DNA from: Opisthocomus hoazin
Lineage: Eukaryota; Chordata; Aves; Opisthocomiformes; Opisthocomidae
Assembly: GCF_030867145.1 (NCBI RefSeq)
Contig: NC_134427.1
Span: 11,555,001-11,619,000 of the forward strand
DNA length: 64,000 nt
Reading direction: 5' to 3'
The stretch's first letter is position 1, and each line of letters opens with the position of its first letter. The translations under genes were made by a program, and so were the position numbers. Below the pieces are notes generated by a model that was not told where the DNA came from, did not search any database, and worked only from the letters and a program-made list of their open reading frames with translations. Of this stretch, positions 25,118 to 36,900 are shown one piece after another.

Positions 25118-26959
25118 CTTAAGGCTTTATATTGCCACCACTGACCTTCCCTTTGATGCAGGCAGCCCTGACCGGCTGCAGAACCACCCGCAGTAGCCAT
25201 AGGACCTTTCCTGCTCCCCGGGGCTCAGCAGTCCGCCTCCATCTCCATGCCAGACAGGGCAGCCTGGGCAGTGGTTCACCAAGATTTAGTGCCACTTTGC
25301 ACAACAGCTTGTTACTGGTCCACAGTCCAGCCCGTACCCTTCAGTCTTCCCTCCGGCGTGGCATTGTATGCATAGAGCTCTGCTGGTAGAATTGCCAGCA
25401 CTGTATTCATGGGGTCTCAAAGCTGAGATTGCCTGTATGCAGTGACAGGGGTATGGAGCAATTACTCCCACACTTTTAAATGCTGTGCTGTCTGTGGAAG
25501 AAACTCATGTTTGTTTGGGTTTTGGTTTTTAGGGTCGAAAAAAAATCTCTAGTCAAATCTTTGTCAGTCAGTTTTACCTGTGCCCTAATCCAAGGTCCTT
25601 CACACCTTCTCTGCTTCTGCTGCTCACTGATCTCTCTGGAGCTGTAAGATTTCTGGCTTGATCATTCTCTTTAATGGCTTTTATTGCCTCGCCATAGTAC
25701 CCTACAGCAACACACTGTGTGAAGTCCCAGCTACAAGGCTCAGTTGCGCCGGGAGGGTTTCCGTTCTTCTGGCAGCCGTGTGCAGCGCATGTGCCTGCCA
25801 TGGCTCTGGTGCCATCTCGCATCCTCCCCTGCCAGTTTCCCATGCTGAAAGCTGCTTTCTCTGCTGCTGCAGGGATGGCCAGGCAGGGCTCTGGTGACAA
25901 CAGGTGTGTAATGGCATTCCGGAGAGGGACCAGACTATAGACGTGCAGTTTCAAACTATCTTGTTTTACAGCACTGTGCCCAGGAACGTGGGTACCTGGA
26001 GCACTGGGATACAAATGTGTTGAGGTGGGTGCTGTGATGCGATGCTGCGTTCAGGTCCTCTGTGTTAATTGAAGAAACTAAGATGGGGACTATCTCTCTC
26101 TGGATTAATACCTGAGATAGATCAATCCTACTCACTGAAATTGGCCAGTACTGTAACTGTGAGTGGGACTGCTCCTGTTGGAGTGACTCTTTTCAAAACT
26201 AAACAAAGTGAGTTAGGGGAGGGATTGGATGAATGCATTCAAACAAAAGCCCTGAGTTCCAGAGATGTATGTTGAATTTCTGATCATAATGCTATTTTGA
26301 GAAATATATTCAAGGCCTCCACTTTAGGCTGGATGCCTATGATAAAAGCATAAAAGAGGAATTGTAAGTCTCATGAAACAAGACATACTGATCAGAAGAA
26401 ATTCAATTGTCAAAAAATCCTCATTTTCACAGGTGTATAAAGATGAAACTGAGCTTTTCAGAATTGAGCCAAAATAGCTACATCCCATTTCCCTTTGCTG
26501 TTTCCCTTAGCATAAGAATAAGGTTTCTCTGATACATATCAAGAAAGGAAAGGAAATGCGACTTCATGTGGCTCACAGGCTGCTTATAAAATACATGGCC
26601 AGAGAACCCCGTGATTTGACTGGGAGTTTATTATAAAGACAAGCTTGTTGGGGGCAAGGCAGAATATTCAGTACAGAGAAACAGACAGTAGTTTGATACT
26701 GAGAATGAGAAACGCAGTGTCAAGGAAGCCAAAAGTTAGCACAGCATTACTTTGGCTATCACTGTGTGGTGTGTGTGCTCTTCCCACTATGGCAGGTGGG
26801 TGATGCATTTTTCACAACACAGCAAGACTCATTTCCTGCCTCTAACAGCAGGGAAGGGAAAGCTCAGGGTCTCAGAGGGGAAAGACGAAGACAAGACTCA
26901 GGATTTTTAGTGAGTTTAAATAGGCTGGTTTCAGGGCTGCAGGACGTGTCTAAGTTTCT

Positions 26960-27050
26960 GAAGAACTGGGTTCAATTTTTACAGTTGGGGCAATCTTCTT
27001 TTGGTCATTAGGCAAGTTATTCTTCCCCCCGGCTCACCCTGTCCCTTTTG
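26960..27050 (+). mobile_element. Possible decayed MIR-type SINE fragment
   Basis: CTGGGTTCAATTTTTAC resembles the B-box part of MIR, and TTAGGCAAGTTATTCTTCC resembles the MIR core CTTGGGCAAGTTACTTAACC. The similarity is weak and short, so this is a tentative call. Confidence 0.35.
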
Positions 27051-30000
27051 GGAGGTTGGAGGATGTTTGCTGCTTCCCCCTGCTCCTTTGTCTGTCGGGT
27101 CTCTCAGACAGCAATTTCTCTGTGTCTAGCAGGGCTGTGTGTTTACAGCTGGGTCCTCAAGGTGCTCGGGTAATTATTTGTAGTACTTGTCTAATCGAAG
27201 GAGGAAGAGGAGAAGCGATGGGAAGAATTCCTAGGCAAAGTGAGTTTTGGAGAGAGCAGCTTAAAACCCAGCTGGGAGTCTGAAATGGCGTGTGAAAGAA
27301 AGCTAGGTTTCAATCTTCCTAAATAAATTCCCAGATTTTTTTTTAAGCAGAGAGAGGAGCAGTCAGTTCTGCATGGCCTTGTTGTGGGCATGCACCCGCA
27401 GCTACCTGGTTAGCAGTGGACATCATTGCCCCAGTTTCCTAATACAAAACTAACTGGTGAATTTTTTCAACTTGAGCTTTTGTGTGCATGTGCATGTACT
27501 ATTGCCTGGGCAAATGGAGACCGAGTGAGCCAGCAGAAGAGAAGCTGCATCTTTATTAGGACCTGTGGCACCTATTTATCCATTGAATTAAAATAACATT
27601 TTTGTATGAGCTCAAAGTCTAAGGGGTCATTTAAGAGTGTAGCTCATGAGATATGAGAGTGCCCCACTTCACCCACCCTCAGTGAATAAGGCATCTTCTG
27701 TGCCACTTGCTCACTACCAGGTACAGCAAAGGTTTTATGTTACTTCGTAAGGACAACTGCCTAACTGAAGGACTCTTCATTCTAATTAATGAAGGGGAAC
27801 TGGTACTTACGTGGAAGTGCAGTGTGAAGCCCAGCTGCAGCTTTGACATCTGGCTTTTTTAGCCCTTGGATGACAGGGTTGTAAATGCCCACTCTTGTGG
27901 AAGTCCTTTTCCCCTTTCCTTGTGCATGTAAGCAAGTGAGAACCAGAAGACTGTTGGGGTGATTTTTCTAAGGAGTGTGTTTGGGTATATGTTCCTGGTT
28001 TGTAAAGAGATGGAGACTAAGGGCCCATGCTTTAAGAGGGAGTTGTGTTGTTTGTACGCTTGAAGTCTTTGTTCCACTGGAATCTCTTCCTTCTCTCTCA
28101 CCAAATCTTGACCTAGTGGGGTCTTGGGAATTAGGTCTGCTGGTCCTCGATCTCAGGCTTAAACTATTTTCTTACACATGCAGAAAACAATTTTTGCTGG
28201 AACAGGATGTGCTATTGCGCTGTCACAGGAGTCCTGCTGTCTGCCAGCTTGGGAATGCTTCCTTTGTTAATATCTACATGGGAGCTGAACCTTGAAATAT
28301 CCACAAGCCTCCCACCTTTCCCCTTAAAGGACACCGAGCATGCTGAGCTGAAATATTATTACTTCTCTTGTACAGTAAGTTAAACAACAACAAAGTCATT
28401 AACATTTCCAACAGAAGGGAAGTTGTTTGTGTTTCCATTCCCCTCATGAGATAAAGGCTGATCATTTTGCCTCAAAATGTTGCCATATTTTTTTCCTTAT
28501 AGGCCAAGGACTGAAGTGGAAAGTTTCAGCCCAGAAAGAACGTTTTGGAGAAAATTAGCAATTCAAAGCATAAGCCTTGTGATTGAGAGACCTCTTGACC
28601 TATATGCTGTATTTGCTGCTGTTATATGTGGTAGAGAGCCAGAAATGCCACATCCGACATTGGACACTAGCTTCCGTGGCAGGTCCCTAATCCTGGGGGT
28701 TACCTTTAACGATGCGGGTCAGCTGCAGTGTGAATTCCCTTGATGTCTGGGAGAGTTTGGATCTGGGTTTGTATCATGATGATTTTAAACAAATGCAGCA
28801 AAATGGAAGAAATACACTCTTCAGTGTGTGCACTGGTGGCAAGCTGTCATCTCACTGTTGTCTGGGATGGAGAAGGGACATAGCCTGTGCTCCTGAGTCC
28901 TGCCTCTCCGGCCAGCCAGCATTGCTGCTGCAACGGGTCTGTAAGTGGGAAGAGTGCAGAGATCACTGAGCAGAGCAGTAAGTTGTGCGGCAGAGCTGAA
29001 GCAGAACTGGTTGAGCAAAGGCTGTTCCAGCTGCCTTTGTCAGACTGCCTGGAAAGCAGTGCGGTGAGCCAGGCTCTCCAGTGCTGAATTTGTAACAGAT
29101 GCAGTTCATGTAGGAAGAGGAAAAAGGCAACTTTTGTTTTGAATACACCTTAATGCCCAAGCATTCAACTGTTGAAATGTAATATCGAGATTTTTGGCTC
29201 TCTTATTTTGCAAATAGAGGATCGTCATGGTCTCCAACTAGGCTAAACAGTTGTGCCTTGGTTACTAAAGTGTTTGGAAACTATAACACAGCACTGTGAA
29301 ACGTCTAATGCTTTGCTTCTTAACGTGTACTAAGAGCAGAGGCAAGTGTTGGGTGCTTTTCGTGTAGGCGGGTTCAAAACAGCATCATGTAACAAGGTTG
29401 TACCTGATCCTTCTAAGGCAGGGTCTGATCGCCTTTGGGCCTGGAATGAGGACCTCCAGCGAAGACCAGGTGAGACAGCAGTGGGAAAGGTTTCAGTCCT
29501 TGCTCTCTTCACTGCACAGGTGCAGTGTCCCAGTGCCTGCTCTGTGGTGACTATAAGACTGCTCCTTGCAATGTCGTCCTGTGGAAATTCTCACCTGCTT
29601 CTGCTCACATGGGCTTAGAAGTTTTTCCTTCTTGCACAGAAACGCACCCAGGGGATCAACCTTGCTTTAAATGTGTTTGGACTGCCTGATGACATTGCTC
29701 CAAGAGTCCTCCAAAGGAGGATTTTCCAGCTCCTTTTCAAGTAGAGCCTTGCAGCAGGCTGCAGAGATGGTAGTTTTAGTTGCCAACACTGAAATATTTT
29801 TCGATTGATGTTGTCCCTTGGCTGTAGCACACCAAGTCTCCAGCACCAACCTAGACCAGAGCACAGAGTGTGAATGCTAGTATGCAAGAAGCAAGATGGG
29901 TCACGAGTTCGGTTCTTGACAGGCATAGGCAGCAGGCAATAGACATTTAGCCAGGAAGCATCCACAACATAACTACTCCACATGCTGCAGCACCCAGAAA

Positions 30001-30130
30001 CAGTGTCATACTGAAGCACTAAAGTGCAAGAGTTGGAGCTATTTTGTTAGCCGCAGCAAAGGAGCAGAGCAGATCAAGAGCATTTCTCCTTGCATGCTTC
30101 CTGTAATAGCAGGGAATTTGGCAAGGGATC

Positions 30131-31137
30131 ATATCATAGAATGGTTAGGGTTGGAAGGCACCTTTGAAGGTCATCTAGTTCAACCCCACAGCAATAAGCA
30201 GGGACATCTTCAACTAGATCAGGCTGCTCAGAGCCCTGTCCAATCTGATCCTGAAAGTTTCCAGTGATGGGGCATGTACCACCTCTGTGGGCAACCTGTT
30301 CCAGTGTTACACTACCCTAATTGTAAAAAAAAGTCTTCCTTACATCTGGTCTAAATCTACCCTATTTTGGTTTAAAATTATTACCACTTGGCCTATTGCT
30401 ACAGGCCTTGCTAAAAAGGCTATCCCCATCTTTCTTAGAAGCCCCCTTTAAGTATTCAAAGGTCACAATAAAGTCTCCACAGAGCCTTCTCTGCTCCAGG
30501 CTGAACAGCCCCAACTCTCTCAGCCTTTCCTCATAGGAGAGGTGTTCTAGCCCTCGGATCACTTTTGTGGCCTCCTCTGGACCCAGTCCAACAGCTTCAT
30601 GTCTTTCCTGTGCTGAGGGCTCTGGAGCTGGATGCAGGACTCCAGGTGGGGTCTCACCAGAGCAGGCTAGGGGGGCAGAATCACCTCTCTTCACCTGCTG
30701 GCCATGCTGCTTTGGATGTGGCCCAGGATACAGTTTGCTTCCTGGGCTGTGAGTGCACACTGGTGGCTCAAGTCCAGCTTTTCATCCACCAGTGCCCCCA
30801 AATCCCTCTCCGCAGGGCTGCTCTCAATCCCTTCATCCCCCAGCCTGCACTGATACTGGGGGTTGCCCTGCAGGTGCAGGACCCTGTACTTAGCCTTGTT
30901 CAACCTCATGAGGTTCACACAGGCCCAATTCTCAAGCTTGTCCGGGTCCCTCTGGAATGGCATCCCATCCGTCAGGCATATTGACTGCACCACTCAGCTT
31001 GGTGTCATCTGCAAACTTGCTGAGGGTGCGCTTGATCCCACTGTCCTTGTCATTGATGAAGATCTTAAACAGTACTTGTCCCAATACAGACCCCTGAGGG
31101 ACACCACTTGTCACCAATCTCCATCTGGATGTTGAGC
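30131..31137 (-). mobile_element. CR1 LINE, older subfamily, decayed
   Basis: The left end TCATAGAATGGTTAGGGTT is a classic CR1 3' terminus in reverse complement. Minus-strand reading gives a frame-broken RT C-terminal half: [19 protein letters not shown], then [20 protein letters not shown] and a GDFIVTFEYLKG-like end. Its 3' region differs from that of the 17953 and 20924 copies, so it belongs to another CR1 subfamily. It is 5'-truncated near 31137 and interrupted by frameshifts. Confidence 0.9.
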
Positions 31138-33899
31138 CATATGTAGTTGTTGGTTTGCTTGCAGTTGTGCCTCACCATCTGGCTGCCTCTCTCTCCCACT
31201 GAGTGTCCTCCTGTGTGCTGGCTGCTGGGCAGCTGAGTTATTTCCACATTATCTTGGGTTCTCCACATCTGGGCTTTGTCTTTGTTATTGCAGAGTGGCA
31301 AAGAACAGCTGAGCCATTGCCATCAAACCTGCAGTAAGATTCCAGTGTCAGCAAGGTATTGCTGAGGTAGTGGCCTGTGCGTGACACTTAGCTTTCCAGA
31401 TCAGTCTTGTCCTTTGACTGCTGCCTCGGGCAGTCTTTAGTTTCCTTGTGCCATGGCTCTGTGTCCTGATGGACCTTGTCTTCACTGTAGGAGTTCAGGG
31501 GCCCAGCACTGAGGAAGTGAGGCAAGGGCTGCTCTTATTTCCATAATGCTAGTAGAGAGCATGGAGACCCACCACATCTGACACGTGGATACCCGCAGGA
31601 CATGGTTTACCCTTCTCTGTCTCCAGAACTGCACCCATCCTGTGCATGGAGACTTATCCTTGAGAAAAATGCAGTAAGATCAGAGCTAGTGACCTTCCCA
31701 GTATTGCTCTTGTTCTGCAGCACAGGTGGGAGGAACAAGAGACCAGGCTGTGTTGGGAAATGCCTGGGAACAGAGAGGCCCTGTGTGTGGTGTTGGAGGG
31801 CTGGGTGAACCTGCCTGGCCAGCACACATCACTGCAATTACATTGCACAGCAGAAGAACTGAGGCCTTAGGTTGGCAGCTGCAATGAGACGTCGCAGAAC
31901 TTCATCGGCGAAAGCCATACATTTTCCAGCCATGCAACAGAGCAGAATGGTGTTCCTCTGGTGACGGCTTTGAGGCAAGGTAACTGTTCATGCCGTGAGA
32001 ATTGCACCTCTGCCAAACTGAGCCTCATCTAGAGGTTATTTGGAGGATCAGGGGCAGCTCAGATCACAAATATGACAAGCACTGGAGAAATACAATTTCT
32101 GTCAAAACCAGAAATAATCCACTGTACCACCACATGAGTTGTATGAGAAGAATTTGCGCCACAAGACTTTGAAGATCCTGGAGTTTATAACTATTAATGT
32201 GTCCCAATAACACTGCTTGCACAGGGAAAGGAGCAGGGTGAGGGTGCTGTGATATACAGTCTGCGATGTTCGTTTGTGCAAATGGCAGGAGGGATAGAGG
32301 ACAAGACCTTGGATTATCAGGATGTTGGAGAGCTCAGCACAGGCTGTTCTGCTGGAGAGGGAGAGAATTATGGCTGTAGAAATTGCTAAGGGATTAAAAA
32401 AATCATAACAGCATAAGCTGTTCTCTTAATGTGTGTAATGGAGGGGGGAGAGGCAGTGAAAGCTCAAGCAGGGGAGTGAGGGATGTGAAAGCGTGAGAGA
32501 TGGGCAGTGAGTACCAGGGCCTGCGGTCTTTCTCCTCGTCCATCTGTCCAGCATGATTGCTGGCTGTGCAGGTTGCACTGCCTACTCCTGCCCTGCCATG
32601 ACCAAGCAGGAAGTTTCTCAGGTGGTCTAAGTGAACTGGGTGTGAAGGAGCCAATGACCTTCTTCCAGCAATGTTCCTCTGTACCAGTACCTTGGAAGCA
32701 GCCACATCTCTGCTTGGACAGGAGGTATGACTGCTGGAGCCAGATGATAGCTTCCCTCTAAAAGCAGGAAAGGAATCTCTAAGTTAGGCAGTGGGTGGGA
32801 CAGGAGACAGCACAGTCTCTCAGCACCGCCTCTTGACCCATCACAGGCACTATCCAAGCATCACTCTTGATTTGCTCATCTGACCTTAGATGTGCTGACT
32901 CTGATACAGGCAAAGACACAGGTTCCAACACAGTCTCTCAGTCAAACTCACTTTTGCCAGAGTCCCCCTCTAAAATTGCAGACGTCCAGTGATTGTTCCC
33001 ACACAGAAGGTGCCAGCATGGAAGGTGCATGGTGTTCACAGCTTTTGTGTGTTAGGTCTCCAGCCTGCTGTGAATGTGTTGGTACTCAACCGTTTTCACA
33101 GCACTGCCACTGGCCAAATGTAGAGGTGTGGGATTGTGCTTCAGTTCTAAAAATTTACCAGATTCATGTAAATATTACCTTGCACTGTTTTCTCTGGGCT
33201 TTATTTTCTCATGGCTTTCTGTAAAGCTAGGATCATGCTGGCAGTGGGATAAATCAGTATTTTACCTTATTCAGAGTTCAAACAACAACAAAAAAAAGCC
33301 GTGATGTGACCAGAGGTTGCATTTCAGAAGCATAGAATAGACAAGGGGCCACTACTAAGTGGCTTTATGGGTCATAGAGTTTTAAAAACAGAATAAAAAA
33401 GGGAATTTTATAACTCATAATGAGTAACAGCTCATAAAAAGGCAGCTGATAGTGAGATGCATATATGGGGGACTGAGGCTTTCGGCAATTTTCCTTCTGA
33501 ACATAAAAGGAAAAAAAATATTTTAAAATATTGTCTGTTATGGGGATATGTCTATTATGTCTAAACATAAGTGGTGATGACAGTGAGATCCTCTCTCCCC
33601 TCTTCCTTTAAACCATGGGCATCTCTTGTAGTGCAAGAAACCCAACCTTTTTTAAAACTGCAACATCATATGTGGGACTCACTAATACAGGATATTATTA
33701 CAGCAAATTGTATAACTAGATGCAAAAAAGAGTTGGACATTTACATGAAAAAATATTGCAACATTAGTACAAATATTTTTTTTAAATGCATCCTTTTACT
33801 CTTCGGCCTTAGTGAAGGCAGCACACTAGGCAGCTGGGAAGGGGGTCAGCTCCATGAGGAGGTGCAAGCTGACCCAGGGACTCTCACGCTGCTTTTCAG

Positions 33900-33945
33900 G
33901 TGCTTGTGCCCAGAGCTGTCTCCGTCCCCATGAGCAGCGGTTCTG
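33900..33945 (+). promoter_or_regulatory. DRP2: DRP2 leader segment just before the start codon
   Basis: Leader part of the first coding exon, after the acceptor ending at 33899. It contains an out-of-frame ATG at 33930 whose short frame (22 codons) overlaps the DRP2 start and stops at 33996-33998. The DRP2 ATG at 33946 has C at -3 and C at +4, a weak Kozak context. Both facts suggest that initiation at DRP2 may be controlled by leaky scanning or reinitiation. Confidence 0.5.
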
Positions 33946-36900
33946 ATGCAGCCCCTGGTGATGCAGGAATGGCCCTATGTCCTCCCACGATGCCCTGAGT
34001 GGCATGTCACAGACCAGGTGCAGCACAGCAGCGCTGCCCACCCGCTATCTCAGGTAAGAGCTGGGTCTGGGAGCCTTTCTCATGGCAGCTTTTTGCAGTG
34101 GTTGCAAACGTCTGTGGAGCAAACCAGGACCTCTGTTCCTGGTGGCAGGGAAAGCTGTTAGCTCCAGCCCCTCATCGGCTTGCACTTAATGAGAGCGTTA
34201 GCACTCCTCAAGCGTTTTGGCTGCAAAGTTTTTCCCAAAGTAGAGCGAAAGACAACCTGCAGAGCTTCATTTCAAGCTTCCTTCAAAATAAAGAGGAAGA
34301 GGCCACTGTTAACAGCTCTTGTGTATTTGGTTGGGTTTACGTTTTTCCTGGAAACTTGGAAGAACATCAGCTTTTGCTGAAAAAGTAGGTTTCTAATCTT
34401 CCTGGTTGCAGAGAAGAGCTTGGAAATAAGCCCCTGGCGAATGCTGTAAGACAGAGGGAGGAGTCTGACCTCTTTCTAATCTAGTTGTCTTGAGGAACAG
34501 TGAATAGGTGCTCACATTGCTGGTCTCCCTCCTCCTTTCTCCCCAGGGTGTCTGAGCCAGCAAGCCAGGCTCCTCGCTGAAGCTGAGCAGAGGTCTCTGG
34601 GATCCCTGGCTAAATGGCAGGGCAGAGTGGAGGAGAACAGAAAGGTGTGCTGGCAGCTGTCTGCAAAGCTTCCTGTGTTCTGCACCGAGCTGTCACAAGC
34701 CGGTTTAGCACCTTGTCCTGGGTCACCCAGGACAGCAAGGCTGAGTAAAAGCTGCCTTATCTCTGCTAGAGCATAGCTTCCCCTTTGCTGCCTGTAGCTG
34801 TTGGCCCCAGGGTACCTCTCACTTGCAAGACCGTGATGATGGAAGGTGCCATGGGTGTTGGCAGTGTCATTTCCAGGACTAATGAGATCCCTGGCTCTGC
34901 CTTTTCCTTATTTATCATTCTTCAAACATGAAGAGCAGAGGCTGAGCCTGGGATTCCTCCCTGTCGTGGCTTGTCATCAGCCTGGACCCATCCTGCCCCA
35001 GAGAGCTGGGGTGTGCAGGAGAAAGGCAGAGCTGTCTCTGGAGTGGCTCCAGCATGCAAGGATGGGGCTTACAGCTGGGGCAGGCTCTCGGTAGCTGAGT
35101 CAGAGCTTATTGGCCCTGGAGTGGCTGGTAGGTAGCTGCTACCAGGACAATGCATGGGTGGTTAATGAACAGCCCAGCAGATGAAGCAAGGAGGGAGAGG
35201 GACAGAACAAGGTGAGCAAGCAAATACACTCTTGAGCTGCCTGAGCAGCCCAAGCTTCTACAGACGGGGTCAGAGCCCTGTGGAATTTGCTGAGAGAGGG
35301 GAGGGGAGCTGGGCCAGGATGCCCTGTGGGACTTGCCACCACTGAGCTGCAAAATGGCACCCAGGGAGGGGGCAAACATCTTCAGCTCAGGCCACATCCA
35401 TCACAGGTTTCCCCCAGTCCCTGTCTGAGCCTGGCTTTCTGCTGTGTGGGCATCACCGTGTTGGGTGCTACGCACCAGCTGGCTGCTGGCTCCTGCAATG
35501 TTAATGTCAGCCTGTCTCATTCAAAGGGTCTGCCATGCCCCCCTCCTCACAGGTGTAGGTGTTGCCACCCAGGAAACAGCCTTCCTCTCTTGTCCTTGCT
35601 TGTGCTGAAAGCTCCCAGCTGGCTGCAGACAACCCATCCTTAGTTGTGCCCTGGCCTTGCTGAAGGCCCCTCCTCCAGTCTGGGAGCTGGTGCTGCATCT
35701 GTGGGGCCTGGGAGGTGGTGGGGAGAGGAGGCTGGCCATGTTGGTCCCAGAGAAAGAGGCAGCAGCAGTCAGATGTGCGAGCAGGGAAGGAGGGGAAGAG
35801 AGGGGGAGATACAGCAAGCTTTTCATTCCTTCCCTGTAGGTGGAGGAGAGCATGGAAACAATGCTGGGCGGCAAGACTGTGGGGGGCACAAGGAGCCAAC
35901 CCAGAGCTTTCTGGCAAAAACAAACTCTTTGCACCCGGTCCAGGAGGACAGAACATCTGTGCCGGCACCCAGTACTGGGCTGGGACATGTTGGGGGCAAG
36001 GAAGGCAACTTTGGCTTCTTGGGGGTTAGGTCTCAAGGACCTGACTATTTACCTTCTGGGTAGCCAAAGTTTGCTGGGACCATTCCCTGGGTAAATCTCT
36101 TCCATGGCAAACACCCCTGTCTGCCCTGCATTGTGCTGCAGCATCTGAGGTCAAGGTCTCTGCGGGTCACTCCATCCCAGCCCACCATCACCTATGCCAT
36201 GCCCTTGCAGAGATGGATCTTTCCCAGTGCCCGGAGCAATCCTGCTGCGCATGGCCAACTTCCCACAAGGGGCTTTCCCACGCCAGGGTGCCCTGCAGCG
36301 GGCAGATCTCTGCCCCCTTTGCGCTTTGCAGGCAGCTACGGTGGCACCACCGGGGTTAAGGCAGGTTGGAGGCTGCTGGAATGCCACCGCACAAAGCTGG
36401 GATTGAGGCTGGCTGTGAGGCACTGCCGCCCCCCTCCAGATTCCTGGGGGGTCAGTGCTCGGGGCGCCCGCTCTGCCAAGCACACGGCGCTTGCCTGCTT
36501 CCCCGCCGGGTGCTGCCCGGTGGCACCCGGACGGGTGGGAAGCGATGCCCGCTCCTCCGGAGAAGCTGAGCGGCCCTGCGGCAGATCTGTGGCTGAGCAC
36601 AGGTAGACGCGCTCGCCAGAGCCTGCAGAGTGTTCTGCGCCTGAAAATAAAGCTGTGCAAGGGTGGAGGGGGAGTGCGGATCCAGGCTGACGCTGCCGGG
36701 GCTCTGAGGAAGGGATGCTTAGGGTTTGGTCAGAGGGAAAGCATTGCTTTCTCCCTTTGCTTTCTTGCGGGAGGGGGGGGTTTGTCTTACGGGAGCAGAT
36801 GGTCAACACCTGGCCCCCGCTTGTCCACTGTCACTGGCTCCTCTGCCGGGCACGGTCTGTGAGTTGCAGGCTTGACGGGCTTTTAACTTAAACAAGGCTG

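Larger units (their letters stand above)
24524..33899 (+). other. Likely DRP2 5' intron or upstream DNA
   Basis: No protein-coding exon was recognised in 9.4 kb. The region holds a (CCT)n run at 25101-25117, a possible SINE at 26960-27050 and a CR1 at 30131-31137. It ends in a polypyrimidine-AG acceptor (CTGCTTTTCAG at 33889-33899). Confidence 0.45.

Noticed and set aside
28477-28743. Plus-strand 88-codon open frame
   Set aside because: No recognisable family and no matching splice sites in the likely DRP2 intron.
29615-30019. Minus-strand 134-codon open frame next to a CR1
   Set aside because: No domain recognised. It adjoins the CR1 3' end at 30131 but lies outside the element and shows no coding signature.
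36133-36660. Open frames of more than 150 codons on both strands
   Set aside because: Stop codons are rare because the DNA is GC-rich; both strands are open together and no homology or splice pattern supports either.
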